DNA of 64,000 nucleotides from Serinus canaria. Its lineage: Eukaryota > Chordata > Aves > Passeriformes > Fringillidae. The position numbers were made by a program, and so were the translations under genes. The notes beneath the pieces were generated by a model, which worked only from the letters and a program-made list of their open reading frames with translations, was not told the DNA's origin and did not search any database. Below are positions 27,161 through 41,455 of this stretch, piece by piece. Position 1 is the stretch's first letter. The number at the start of each line of letters is the position of its first letter. Location: positions 42,688,435-42,752,434 of the forward strand of contig NC_066317.1 in the NCBI RefSeq assembly GCF_022539315.1. Direction: 5' to 3'.

Positions 27161-28259
27161 ACCTTAATTCAGAAGAGTCTGAGCAACTTCAGTGCCTGTA
27201 GATTCTCCCAGATAAAAACTTGTAAGAATACTTTTTGGTTTAAAATTATTTTTTGTTTTAAAACAACCAAATATTTGTATCAAAAGGTGAAATAAAATCT
27301 TTAAAAGAAGATTTGGGTAACGAAAATCAACAGGCACGTGTAAGGAAGTGTTTTGGAGTGTCTGAATGGCTGATTTATGCAGCTCTTGACCCGTTTAGCT
27401 CATTTAACCAATAGTAACTCCATGTCACCTCAATTTTATAGCAAACAAGAAAAGGGAATTAAAAATACTAGAACTAAACCATTGTAAATTACATCAAAAC
27501 AGTTGAGGGTTAAACAAAATCACTAAAAATCCCAAAATTTTATTGTCCTGTATTCCAGCTGGTTCTAAACCTGTTGGGTTATTAGTCTAAGCAAAGTGTA
27601 GCCATTCATCCCTTCATGGTACTAAACATAAACTTGAAGGACGTAAGTTTAAATGAAATTTTTAATTATTTTTTTTTATTTTAAACAGTCTTCAGGTTAT
27701 AACAATTAGTGCATTTTATCTTATACTTCCAATGGAAAAATATTATGCATTTACTTCACCTCTGCAGTAAATCTGAATAAAATGCTTACAAGGGGTATTT
27801 CAGGAAGTGGTGGTATCTCAGTCATTTACAGTCCTGTATATATCCTCTTAGGCATCTCAGTAATAGCTGGCTCTCATATGTTCTACAGATGCCTGCTATA
27901 GATGCATTTCAGAAAGGTGTTTAAATGAAATAGTTTCCACCATAATGCTTGAAGGAAAGGAAACAGCCTTCTTAAGTTGTCATTGTGCTCAGATTCAATT
28001 CATGATGACTGAAAACAGAAAAAAATGGGGTGATGATAATCAACAGCAGTTTCTAAAGTTTCTCATTTTGCATTAATGCATATTTTTTGAGCTAAAAGAA
28101 GTTTATGACTAATAGCATTTTTGCCTTTCCCTCAAATTTGTTCAAATCCTTAAGAAATAAATTTTGTAATGACTTTTTAAACTAAGTAAAAATATTTGCT
28201 TCTCCTGCTGAGGGTTAATATTCTGTTTTATTAACCTTTCTACTCATCTATTTGTAGTT

Positions 28260-29288
28260 TTAATGTACAGAGAAAAAGAAATCAGATAAGGCACAGCAGC
28301 GGATAAGAGATTATCAGTGGTCAGGAGAATGGATAGTAAGCAGAAGATACTCCTACAGATGAGAGCTGCAGCCAGTTAGCTGAAACTGATAGTGAGAGAT
28401 CAATGCAGCTGAGGAAATTAATTTCTGGTCAGTAGAAAGCAATTGAAATGCTACATATTATTGCCAGCAGTCTCAGTGGCAAAACTGAGAAAGAAGAACT
28501 CTTAGCGCAGGACCTGAGAAATAACATTCTCCAGGTTGCAGAAGCATGTGAGAAGAGCAGCCATGGCAGGAACACAGGTATGAAAATATTTCCTTTGCTC
28601 AGAACTCAAAGAAATAAAGACATAAGGTGAATAATTTTAAGGATATGAACAACTTCAGGAAATAAGAAATATATGACAGAGATACAGCACAATCTTTTGG
28701 AGTCAAAGTCATGTTGAGACACATGATAATAGACAAATTACAAACATGACACTGGGAAGTTTTGAGTCAGATATGTAAGCAGAGAGAGCTTCATGGTGCT
28801 TCTAGAGGGAAAAAATAACTCCAGTAGTAATATATCTATGAGAATCTCCAATTACTAGATATAGATTGAGAAATAAATGAAGCAAATATTCACAGAATCA
28901 TTTAATCCTGGACATGGCAGTTGAGAGATTAACTCAAAAAAATTAATATGCAGAAGAAGAAATAATTTAAACTTCATTTCAGTAAGTACTTAGACTACAC
29001 ATGGTGTTAAAAATACCCAGAGCTGCAAGACTGTAAATTAAACAGTAAAAATGTAGAAATAATTAAGTATCTAATTTTAAAATGACAGACTTGGGAGGAA
29101 AAAAAGCACAACAAAGAAAAAGGTAAAACAGAAACCAGAAACAAGTTGGGGAAGATGAAGCAAACTGCTGAGGGAAAGAAGTGTGTCAGAAGCCAAGAAT
29201 TAATTTCAGTTGAAGGTACTATAAATACTCAGGTTCTAAATCTCAGAAAAAGACAAAGCAACACTTGGAGGAAAAAATGAACACCTTG

Positions 29289-29338
<50 letters not shown>

Positions 29339-29960
29339 CATCTGAAAGGAGAGGGGAAATGGAGGGATGATCAGCAGAGAATGTCAGACAAGAAGTGATG
29401 AAGCACAGAGAAGTACTAAAACAAGCTTGGTCTTTGGGATAGAACATGCAGTCAACTAAATAATATTGATATGTGAGAGAAGAGTTTGTGCATGGTTCCT
29501 AAGCTGAGTTAATATTTAGCTTCAGTGCTTGTTACAGAGAGTGTTGCCCACTCAGACACACATGAACATGGAGATTAAAGACTGAAGACAATGCAGAATA
29601 GTTCTAATGAATTCATAGCATGCCACTCTAATTTAATAGCTGTCTTTGATTTCTCCATAAGTAAATTAATTTGACTTAACAGACAAAACTGATGATGAGG
29701 AGAGAACAGAGAATTTGTAAGATGGATGAAAAAAATCACAAAACAAAAGAGTTTATTGTCTAAGAGATTTTAGTGGACTGATATATAAGAGAAAATTGGG
29801 ACAGTGTTTTGAAATTTTTTATTAAGGTTCTTAGCAATAAAATGAAAATGTGAGAATGAAATCAAGTGGTATTACAAAATAACTAAATGCATTCAGCATG
29901 AAAGCATTAGAAAGAAAAGATCAATCAACAAAAAAAAAGGAAGAAAGAGAGTCAGTTGTC
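28260..29960. other. Purine-rich interval without recognised genes
   Basis: The plus strand is strongly A+G biased over about 1.7 kb (many GAGAAAG, AGAAGA and GGAAAA runs) and encloses the AT microsatellite at 29.29 kb. I see no convincing reading frame. An old, decayed element is possible, but no family is recognisable. Confidence 0.4.
29291..29337. repeat. (AT)n microsatellite
   Basis: This is 47 bases of uninterrupted AT dinucleotide, about 23 units, within a purine-rich neighbourhood. It is self-complementary and likely to be length-polymorphic. Confidence 0.98.
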
Positions 29961-32900
29961 TCTGAAGTGCATACAAGGCTGGTGAACACTTGTCTAACAA
30001 AGAATGCCAGAAATTCTCAGGCTGTCTCTTGATACCAAGCCATAGTGCCTATCTTAATTCAACAAGATGCTTGAGTCCCTTCCATATAATTAATGGCTAC
30101 TTTGCCAACTTTTTGCTGGCTTGATTGCAAACCAATTCACTCCACACTTAGTCCAAAGGAAATGCTCCAGCTATGCACTTGGCAGTGGTATCTGGAGATT
30201 AAAAGCTTGTCACATATTTCTGAGAAAATACCTTGCTTTGTAGGTGAAGACTCATTCACAAGTTCTGTACCTGACCTTATTAACAACTTCTTGTCATTTT
30301 CTACAACATTGGATTAAACTTATGCATATACCAAGTTTAAAATATGAAAGAGTAATGTTCATTCTTATCAAGGCAGTTCCTCTCACTGATAGCCAGGAGA
30401 TGAGGAAATGTATTCATATTCCAAGCAGCTCATGTCAGTCCTCACCTAACCCCGAGGAACCTTTTCTTCAGGGAGCACAAAGTGCATGTGGCTGTTGCAT
30501 TCTCACTGCCACACTCCCTGCTGCTTCCACTTCAGTAGAAAAGTTTTAGCAGTTACTCTGTGCTATGAAATTTACATTGCTTTTGCTACATAGCCTTTTC
30601 CTGGCTGACAACTGTCTGATTGCTGCACTTGAGATAGTGGGGCAGGCTGACCCAACCAAGTCATGTGCAGAGCCAGAGTTCAAGGAGGTTGGGGGTTTGT
30701 TATCAGAAGAAAGGTTCAGCCAAACATAGTTCTGCTCCTGTCAGTCAGATCTGCTCCTTTCCCAAATTAAAATGAAGTTCCTGGCAGAGACTGCAAACGT
30801 GAGAGAATTATACTGGTAGAAAAGCCACTCTTTGTGGCAAAATTTAATTCATTAATTATTATAATCAGGATTATGCTGGTTTAATTTTCTCTCAATATTA
30901 TTTTTTCTTTTTGTGTTTATGTAAAAACAATCAATCAATCTGGATAGTTTATGCATTAATAGGTTAGTATAATGGGAGAGTTAGAAAAACAGCCATAAAT
31001 TTTATGTTAAGACATTAATTTATCCCAGTGTAATTGAAACTAAACAAGAAAGTGAAGTGGTGAAAAGGCCATTCGGATTCTTAGATGTCCTGAATGTGGG
31101 AGTACAGCTCCCATCTAATTAAACAAAATTCACTCAGTGAACGAAAAAATATGGAATTAGATCTTCATGCAAACTACCATGTCTTTTAAGTCTCCTGAAA
31201 TGCCAGGCATTATTCCCAAAGGAGAGGCAGGTTAATGAAGGTGGAAACCTCCTGCTCTTCAGGACACCTCTGAAACTACATGCTCTAAAATGTGTGTTTA
31301 TGTAATGCTATCTATTTGTAAAATAATAGTGAGAAGCATAGGATTATTGGTAAATCCAAGTGAATCGGGGGTGCTGCATCAGGCTTTGTGTTTCCACTGG
31401 AGTTTGGAAAATAGTGGTTCTTCCTGGTTTCTCACTTGCATTTCCAATCCAGGCCTTATTTATATCAGAGTTCAGGGAAAACATGTTCATGAAACTGTTA
31501 ACAATAGTATTTTGCTTTTCATCACCACCTTCCAATGGTAATTGAAGAGTTGCAGAGAATAAATTCCAAACTAAAAATGCAAGACTGTTCCCAAGATGTT
31601 GAGCTGGTACAGTGAAAAAGCCCAGCAGCTGAATATTCTCACTATTTGACCAAGATAACTATAAACAGTAATTCAGTATTTTTAAATGAGCAGCAAATAA
31701 AGCAAGATTAAAAGCATGACTATATCTTCCATACCTCATCATATGTTTGCTTTTTTATGTTCCACATGAAATTAGTAATAATTGCACCCTTGTGAAAAGT
31801 ACTCTACAGCAATGAAAGAATTTCCTGATCCCCTACATGCAGAGAGGGTAACATAGAAACTCTGGCAGAATTATTAAGGCAAGGTGGTAATATCCAGAAT
31901 TTCCACCTTATCAACCCTGCCTGAAGGGCAGAAGTAGTTGGGATGAAGCTGAAAATTTTCTGGCTCTTTCTGGCTGGATTTTTTTTTTGAAATATTTTGT
32001 TTTATAAATCAATAACAGTAAGCCCTGAGGACAGGGACCGAAACTCTGGCTCTGGTGAGAACATTATTCATCTTCCTCAGCTGGTTGTTCAGCCCACTGG
32101 CATACAATCTTACACTGAAAGTGATAGCCATGCCTAACAGGAATGGATGATAACTTATCTAAAGGCTATATCTATTGGGTCTGTATTATTATAGTGCAGG
32201 TAAAAGGAGTTTTTCAATTGACTGAAATAAAATGGAGATTTGGCACCGAGTGAGATTACCTATGAGTAGGATAAAGTGACTTTAGGTTTTAAAGGTACAT
32301 CAGAGATATAGTAAATACACCTTTTATTATTAGATGTTGAAACCCATCCATGTGTATCAAGTCAGCACAAAGCTTTTATCCTACTCTCTGTAGTCCAGAG
32401 ATTCCACTGCTGGAAAATGTAAAATAATTTTAAAAGGTAGATAGGTGATTATAATCCTAATATCTTTCCTTCAAAGGAAAAATCAGCTCTTCCCCCAAAA
32501 GAAGTCTTATCGACTCTAAAAAAACCAGCTAGTGAGGATTTCTTACACCTATCAGTCAGTATGTGAAAGAAAATGTGAATTATTCTTCTGAAAATGCACT
32601 TCTGTCTATATATAGTTTAGTCAATATTCATTTAGCTGTGTTTCTCTTCATTGCTCTTAATCTATTGCAGAGAAAAAGGGTTAGGAGAGAGAAAAGACTT
32701 TCAGAAAGACAGATACTCCCCACAACATACAGTAGGAGGAGGTCTATGGATGCTGGGTATTCTCTTGCCCTCACTCCTGAAAATGTCTATCTTACCTTTC
32801 AAGCTCTTCAAAACATAAAATTTTCTTTCCTAGTGTGTTCAGAAAGCACTAGACATCATTCTATACACCATCATAAAAACCATCCATCATATACAGTTAC

Positions 32901-34411
32901 TCCATGAATGTTGATTATTTCCTCTGACCAACCTGAAAAATTCTTCTAACTCCTTACACTTGTATCTGTCATCTTACATCTATTCATTTGTGTCTGACAA
33001 AGCTAAATGTGCTCTGCTCTTTTCATCTTTCCTTTAGCATCTTCTTGTAGTCTTTTATGTTCCTCCCTGTGCTCTCTTAGATGTGTCAACTTTAGTGCTC
33101 ACAGAAAAAGGGAAGACTTCAGGACGATCTAATAGATAGTTCTAAATCAGGAATTGGTTTGACAAAGTAACACAAGCTAGCCTGCACAGCCTGGCATACT
33201 GTGCCCAGTGAGGCAGATGGCAGAAATCATCTTAGGAGACAGCCAGGCAATTCTGTGTGGAGAGAAAATTGAAGGAGACAGTGACATATCAGAGAGTAAA
33301 GGGAAAGATAAGTTTAAGAGGGACAGACTCTTTGGGATAAGTTGGCTTTCCTTGTGTAAATAATTCTTAAGCTTCTGCAAGACATCTAACTTCAGCAGCT
33401 GATGTTTTATGCTACACTGAGGCAAAAAGCTTGCTAATGAAAGAAATCAAATATTATTTCATTTAAAAGGAGCACAGAGTTGTTTCAGGAGTTCAGGGCA
33501 GGTTAAATGTGACACATCTGAGATTTAATATTTGAAAAACTAGCTTTTCTAGCCAGAGATTCTGCAGATTTAATGTGCTTGATAAATCACTGTCATTGCT
33601 ACAATGGGACTGACATAACAGGTATAGCAATAGAAGCCCAAAGGAAACACAACATGGTGAAGATGAATGATATGAAACAATACCTTTAATGGAAAGCAAC
33701 TTGGACAGAAATGCCCTGAGCTGCTATGTTTTCTTATCACAGTTTTTAAAATGTTGTATTGATTCTGCAGTAATTTTGAAACTGGTATGTAGGTGTACGT
33801 ATATACCGTAAGAATTTAGAAATATAAGTGTATCTGATATATAGAGCATACCTTATTGAAGGTGACTTTGTTTTGTTTGCCTGAAACAATGCAAAATATG
33901 TGAAAATAAAGAGCTAAAGGCTAGTTGAGTTTTAAGCCCTGTATAGATTTGGATATTTCTGCAACACCCATCAAATTTAAAGCACAATAATGTAGAGCAC
34001 AAGCAAAAGCTAGGAAGAATATTATGGTATGGATGAGTTTTTTCAAGCATTTTTGCATTTTAGCAAGTGACTGTATTTGTACTTGGACAAAGTTTGGTTA
34101 CCAGAAAACCATCAAAGGCAGAATTTAGGAGAGGTGTTTGCACCACTTTGAAAATTAAACTCTAAAACAAAAATCCTATAACCTTTGCCCAGACATTATC
34201 ATTGTTTCTAGCAAAAAATAAGAAGCCACCTCGAATTTGCAAGCAATGAGTAATAATTTTCTCAGCACAGCTGGCATTGCACAGCACTTAGCATGTCATA
34301 TGCAGAAAAAAAAATGATGCAGTCACTAACACAGAAGCAAAGGTATGTGATCAAAAGTCCATTTAGGAAGCATGGGGCAGGTGAGGGAAAGAACTGGCAG
34401 AGCAAAACTGA
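29961..34411. other. Noncoding DNA, nothing recognised
   Basis: Only chance frames are present; the longest, 114 residues at 32563-32907, has no recognisable domain. A T-run at about 31980 is the only low-complexity feature noted. Confidence 0.55.
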
Positions 34412-34836
34412 GAAAAAACTCACTTGATAGTGGGTAGAGATTGAAACAGTTCAATAAATGAAGGGAAGGCCAGAAAGAACCATAGTGATACAAAGGCAAT
34501 CACTCTCAGAAGCAGACAAGTGCCCAGTCAGTGCCTGGACAGTATCCAGACTTGGGAAGTCTGCCCCACCACTTTTAACTATGCACATGATGGTATATGG
34601 CATGGAACACCCCTTTGGTCAGCTCAGGACAGCTGCTCTGTGTCCACACCCAGCCTCCTCCTTGTGGGGGGGCAGAGTGAAAGACAGAGAAAGCCTTGGC
34701 ACTGTGCAAGAACCTGCTCAGCAGCAGTTCCAACATCACTGTGTGAACACCAGCATTTCAGTCACAAATCAAAACCACAGGAGCACAGAGACTGCTACAA
34801 AGAGAGCTAACTCCATCCCCACCAGAACAAGCGCAG
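34412..34836. mobile_element. Avian retrovirus-like LTR fragment
   Basis: The segment runs from a GGGTAGAGATTGAAACAGTT block, through GATACAAAGGCAATCACTC, GTGCCCAGTCAGTGCCTGG and GGTATATGGCATGGAACACC, to AACTCCATCCCCACCAGAAC. This order of blocks is that of an avian LTR-type repeat I recognise from many bird loci. Frames at 34458-34859 and 34520-34810 lie inside it and have no protein meaning. Boundaries, strand and family name are uncertain. Confidence 0.68.
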
Positions 34837-37800
34837 TGAGTAAAAGCATTATGGAGTAAAAACCTAATTTTAGTGTTTGTTCCTGCCTGTCAGGGAGTTA
34901 TTTGTTATGGGTATGATCCTGCTGCCTTTTGAGTAAGAGCAAGTAGACCCTGGGTCACAGTAAAAGTAGAACTAGATATTTATTCTATTTTGGAAAATCT
35001 AGGTACAATATTCAAGCCATAGCTGATTAAATGCCCTTGAAGCTGAATAAAGTATGAAAGTTAAGTAAACTGAAAGGGTGGGATTTATGGAACATGGCTG
35101 GTGTGGTCTTCACACTTCTCTAAAGTCTAGATTCAAGTCCAAGGATCTGAAATTTCTTTGTCAAGATAATGTTTCATTTTGGCAATTCTATTCAAAGCTG
35201 GAATGATTTTTTTATCTTCTATCACACTTAAACCTCTGCAATATTGATCAATATTGAAACAATAATAGATGAGATTGTCACATAGCCATTCACTAGACTC
35301 TTTGTATAAATGAAAATATAAACTGGACCACTCCTAAAGTGGCAGTTCACACCAGCACTTACTGTACTCCCTTGGACTGAAAACAATTCAGTTGAAAACA
35401 AACAAATCAAATCCCTACCACTATTTAGTTTTACATGCATTTTCTTTTCACCAAAGTTTCATCTATCATATATAACAAGACTCTTTAAAGTGAATGCTGT
35501 TTGCTTATACTTGAAATATGCTAATATACTTGAAATATGCATGTAGACTTCATTCATGGTCAGCATTTATTGTCAGTTTCAGTTGTCCAAGCAATAGTGC
35601 CTGAGTCATCCCCATCCAGTTTCTTATCTCCTTTCCTTCCAGCAATTCCTTTTTCTGAAGACTCTGAAGATCCTTGTCCTTATTCTCTTGTCAGGAGAGA
35701 ATAATTAGACATTGTTTTAATTTTAATAAATAAAAAAATCTGTGGTTTTTTGCCTTCTAACCTGGGTTAGCTGCACCACTTGAATTAAATTTACACCCTC
35801 AAATGGATAAAAGATTTAAAAAACCTCACTGCAGTTTGAAAAACTTTGTAAAGTTTGCACCACAGCAAGAAAATGAAAGTTGTAGTATTTTCTTTTCTTT
35901 AAATGAGAGGAGTGAAAATAGCAGGTAAACATTCTTATTGGTGTCATAAGTAATTTCTTTTGCAAGATGATGTCCTTCTGTGGCATTCTACCCAACCACC
36001 TCCACCACCACTTTTTCAAGAGGTAATTAGATGCAATATATTCTTTCACAGCCCATACACCCCTTCCAAACCCAATACAAACCAGACTTATCAGTTAATA
36101 CATATTCCATCCAAAACATCAAATATCATAAATGCTGGGGGCAGAAAGAGTGTAGGTTTGGACCTAATGCTAAGTGAGAAGTAGCAGCTTAAAAAATGAT
36201 AATATAATTTTGGTTTGTGGAGAAAAATCTCTCTGAATATTTTAGATTTGCTGAAAACATGTGCAGCCTAAATCCTGCAGAGGCTCTGTAACTGTGGTAA
36301 GCAGCACCAAACTGGTAAACAATTTTACCTAATGGAAATGTAAACAAAAAATAACTAATTGATCCAAGGGCATTCCCATGTCATTAAATATCAGGTCAAG
36401 TTTGTATGCAACGTACATCTTCCCCAAACTCAAAATAAAACTAGATCTGCAGCATAATTGCCTTCCTCAGTGCTAGGTACATATGTACATATGTATATAT
36501 GTAGTCAACCTGGGTTTTTTGTCACAACAGATGCATTGGATTAGTCATTTTCAATATTTATCACCAAAACAAATCAGAATTAACTGAAGAATATAGTTGG
36601 TTGCATTTACACTTAGGTATTGACATAATCACTGTCTCTCAAAATTCACAAGGCTGATGTACACAGGCAAATAGAAGTACCTATTTTTGCACAGTCATTT
36701 GCCATATTTTTCTATGATTAAAATTCATAACAGAATTTGAACATCACACCCTATGCAGGATGCTTTTATATTTTATGTATGCAGCTATAATCATTGACAA
36801 TGTCAGTTGGAACTTGTCAGAAAAGCCATGCTCTTAGTAATAGCATTTCTGTCTTTTGGGAAGCTTTCTGATTTTTGTTTTCTTAGTTGAAGGGATGTTT
36901 TTAGAACAGAAGATTAAAAGGAGCACAAAAATCCTGAACCATCAGTATAGTACAGCTTATACAATCCACAGGTACTATCATATTTTCCTTTTCCAGGAAT
37001 TGCCAATTAGCAGAAGCAGTTATCTCCTGTGAAACTTACTGATCATCTTCATTATGTTCTTCAAACAGGTAATGATCTTTTTTATAAGATCAGGACCTGT
37101 ATTTTACTCATACAGGCTGTTATCCTAGGCAGAAACAGCCATGCTAAAGAAATGCTGATGGCATTCCTTATAGCAAGATAATGAAAGAAGTCAGACATTA
37201 CTTTAAAAATATTAGGGCAGAGTAGCTCTTGTAGTTTAAATGAGAACTGCAGAATGGCTGTCACTGTAAATACTGCTGTGATCTGGATAAAAATTAAATA
37301 AATCACACAGTGCCATACATGGCTCCAGATTTGCTCCAGCCTTTATCACAAAAAGTACTCTCATTTGTGCCTGCATGCTCTACTCATGACCAAGATCAGC
37401 TTTGCAAAGTAGAATGCAAATAAAGGAAGGGCTAGAAATATGGGACTTACTAGAAAATTAAGTGGAAAAACCTGGTGATATATATGGGAGAATTATATTT
37501 CTGATGATATGCTCTTCCTTTTCCTGTCCCTTTGTTCATTCTGGAGACAGGGATTTTTTGTGGTGTGCTGCCAGGAGCAGTACCAACCCAGCTCCAGTGG
37601 AGCAGACTGGCTCCAGAGCAGCACCACTCCCTCTTGCAAGGACCTGATGATCTGTGGTGTCTCATTCCCATCTTTGGCTCACCCCAAATCTGCATCCCTG
37701 CACTCACAAAGATGTGAATCCAAGGGAAGCAGAGAGACAGGAGCACTTCTCTAGGTGTAGGATGTTACTTCTGTGGGGAAAGTATTCCTTATGATTACTC

Positions 37801-40800
37801 CATGACAGAGTGGAAGTCACACAACACAGCGGAAGTCACAAACTTTTGCAAAGATGCAGCCTTTATGAAAGGTGGTTTCTCCTTGTCTCCTGTCAGCCCT
37901 GCAGCTCAGAAAGAACAAGGATGCCTCAGCTGTCAAGGTGTCAGGTTCTTTCTGCTATAAAGGAAGGTGTTTAATGCCTGGGTCCCTTCTGAACTGGGAC
38001 TTAAAACATTTTGAAAGCTTGAATTACATCTCAGAAGATATTTCTTCATTCAAGCAGATCACAAAAGGAAGCAGGAAAAAAGTACTTGGAAGAAATTTTT
38101 TTGGATGTCTGAACAGATGAAAGAGCTGCATCCCAAGCAGACAACAGGATACATTAGATGCTTTTCCCTTCTTGGGTCACATGCTGGCACAACAATCAGC
38201 CCACATCATCTTGAGAAGCGATGAAATTTCAATAAAACATCTCTCTCTGTACTTCTTGTTCTCTCCATATTCTCAGAAGGTAAATTACCCTTTAATTTTT
38301 TTCAGTCTGGCCCACTGTTTGATTTCCCACCTCTCAGAGCTAGCTAGAGATTATCCAGGAACATTTCTAGCATGCCCACCACCTCCTGTTGACTCAATTG
38401 CATTGTTCCTTCCTAATGACATTTGTCTATACAGAAACTGCTACAGTATTGACTGTAAAGGCATTTCCCCTGTTCTTTCTTCCTAGGATGAAAAGCACAA
38501 CTTTAAGGAAGCTTTTTGACTAGACTGTCCTTGAAGGTAGAAGGTCCTTCTTCCTGCACATTTCTGCCTTTTTTACTTGCCTCTAGCTGTCTCTCTCCAC
38601 CTTGACCCCGATATGAAATCAAAATGACTAAATGTGTGATGCAATTCATCAGATCACTGACATGATTTGTGTTTGCTGTACAAGCATGACATTCAGTCAT
38701 GACAGTGGTCTTGGACTGGGATGATTTTAGAAAAGATGTTTGGAAATTTTGACCTATAGACTATAAAACTGCAGAACACTGGCACTGATTTGGTTTGCTT
38801 TCCATTGTAAAACCCTTGTGGTATCTTAGAGGCTGTTAAAATGATAGCACATAATCTCCTGGCTCTCCTCTTCTCTTTGGCCAGAGCATTTACTTTTCAT
38901 ATAAATAATAGAAATAAAAATAAAATATAAATATAGATATAGATATATTTCATCATTACTTTAACTTTGGAATTTTGTATACTGCACAGATTATAGAAAA
39001 GCATAAAATATTTCCATTATATTTGAAATCTTCTGTGTCTGCCCATACCCAGACACCAGCTATTCCTATTTAGTCTAAAAAAAAAAAATCTAAAGAATTC
39101 AAAAAAATATAAAAATTTCTTACCTCTCTTTCCCTTAAAAATGAATGTGAGCTGTATTTCAATGTATGTGAGGGAACAAAGATTGACTGTCCCCTCAAGG
39201 CATTTGGTAAGATAAGAAATAACCTTAAGGCAATATTGTGCCTTTTGCAACTATTGCTGTCTTGGAGATGTAGGGTAAGGAAGTCCATTCCTTCAGTTTT
39301 AGCTGCCAGGGGCAATCTGCCCACAGAGGACAGAGCTTATGTTTCACATTTCTTATCTTTCATGGATAATGCTAGAAGTCAGAATTATTTGACACATTAA
39401 AGGAAATCTCATACAAATCTCAATAGCTTCATAATTTGAAACTTTTTTTTTAATACACAAGAATATTGAGACTTAAATATTGAGACATAAGGCTGTTTTC
39501 AAACAGAGGAAGATGTTACATAAAGGAGGATGCAGTGTGCTCAAATTCCACCACACCAACTGGGTTATGGGGAAAATGATGTGGACTCAGTAGTTCCATG
39601 AGCTCTGCAGGTGTAAAACTGCCATTAAAAAAAAGAGAAAGCCTTACCAAGTAGCTAACCTTTGGGAAATGTATAAAAAATTACTGTCTTACTAGGGAAG
39701 TATTTCAAGGTTAGATCCCACAGCACTCTCAAAGAAGGTCCTGCTGTAAGGCAATTATGAGCCTGGAACATGACCAAATCCTACACTGCATAGAGTCTAC
39801 ATGGAAATTAAAATAGCTGGAATAAAAATTTGGGTTAATCTTATCATATTTATCTCAAAGATGAAGTGTCAAATACTTTGAAATATAAAAATACATTGGG
39901 ACTGAAATAAAAATCTGTAACTATAAAGTTTAAAAGTTCTTTCTTATTCTTCTAGCAAATGCATTCCAATACATTAGCATTTTCAGCTGAGCCCAAAATC
40001 ATGAGGGAATTCACTGACAAGAATTATTCTCAGGGTTGAAAACATGGAGTAGGATTGCACCTAGAACACAACATTAACCATTGCAGGCTCCCTGGGCATG
40101 CTATGTATTTCTGAGACTGTGAGACAGATTGAAAGTGAGGTGGCATTGAATTCCTTCTCTGCATCCCTGTGACCCCTCTGCAGTGGGAAGCCGGCCCAGT
40201 GGTTTCAGAGAATGTGCAATAAAGGAGCATACCTCTCTCTACAGGGCCTATTAGTCACTTGCCACTTGTTTCCTGCTTGACAAACACAAGGCTGTGTAGT
40301 TTGGGTGTAGCCTGCTAATTACTTTTCTCCTTTACTCATTCTTCCAATTCTTTAAATAAACCCGAATGAGATTAAGTGGGTCAATAAATTCCCAAATATT
40401 CACTGAAGCAGGAAATGTAATCTCATGGAATCCTGATTACTCTAGAGACTTCTAAAAAAGAGTGGATGCTGTGCATACCTGTTGAGACTCTAAGACACAA
40501 AGACAAGAGGGATTTGCTCGCATCTCACTCAGCAGGATTTGTTCCTTGTTTTTTATTGCTGGTGTACAAATGTGACAATAGCATGCAGACACAGATAACC
40601 ACTAGAATTTATATTCCAATAGATTCATATAATATTGCAGACAAGGCACAAAGTTCTAGTATTAGTTATGTCACAGCTTAATGAATTTGACATACAGCAA
40701 ACATCCTTTCAGGAGCACCAAAAAATTGTAACTCTTAAAAATACTGGCTACCTGTTTTGTCATGATGAGAGGACCAATTATGCTGCAAGTTAAACTACTG

Positions 40801-41455
40801 GAAGACACTTTATTAGGCAATGATGATTTCAAATACTGAGTTTAAGGATTTTCTGGACAAGAAAAGTGGTCCAAATTTGACTTAAGCTGTTGTCTGCTGG
40901 CTAAGTTTAGCTATGAAAAGAGGAAACTTAATAAGCTTATCTTACACTAAAATAGAATTTCAGCATAAAAACTGAGAGGGAATATTGTTCAGTTAGTGTC
41001 TCATGAGAAGCATAATCAAGAAGTATGAGTGTCTGTACTCTTTCCAAAGGCACCTAAATTTGCATCATAGTTGTGTGCACATTTGTCCGTATCTATACAT
41101 GATTCAGGCATTTGTGTGGCAGGTTGTCAGACTGGAATAAATTGACTCACATAATCCCAACCGAGTATTTTGCAAGCCAGGACCACTAGGGATTAAAGAA
41201 TAGAAGTCTGTGCATGTGGAACTTCTGAATAACTGCAGCAATGAGGGATTGGCTGCAGCAGTCTCCATTTCTGCAAGGAGTCTGTCTCCCTGTCTAATGC
41301 ATTCCCAGGATTTACACTGCACTTCCTGCTTCAGCAGCCCTCATCAAGTTACAAGAGCAAGTACACCCACTTCTGATTTTATTTTACTCTTTTTGTATCA
41401 TCCATCTTTTAGTCATCTTTTTCAACTGGAATTATTTCTACAGCTATCTCAAGAG
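34837..41455. other. Noncoding DNA, nothing recognised beyond one short repeat
   Basis: It holds the 19-bp period repeat at 35.5 kb, an alternating purine-pyrimidine palindromic patch (GTACATATGTACATATG) at about 36478, and AT-only sequence near 38900-38950. No coding exon is recognised. Confidence 0.55.
35507..35540. repeat. 19-bp period direct repeat
   Basis: ATACTTGAAATATGC is repeated at a spacing of 19 bp (35507 and 35526). Confidence 0.93.

Noticed and set aside
26648..27201. Overlapping 106- to 134-residue frames on both strands
   Set aside because: Simultaneous frames on both strands of a GC-rich block, with no recognisable protein and partial overlap with a CR1 copy.
28888..28930. 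CACAGAATCATTTAATCC resembling the reverse complement of a CR1 tail
   Set aside because: Only about a dozen bases match and the expected following CR1 blocks are absent.
34458..34859. 133- and 96-residue plus-strand frames
   Set aside because: They lie inside a recognised avian LTR-type repeat.
38640..38670. CAGATCACTG considered as the start of a TUSC3 S-D-L exon on the minus strand
   Set aside because: The next codons read Met-Asn instead of Asp-Phe-Glu; the match is only three residues.
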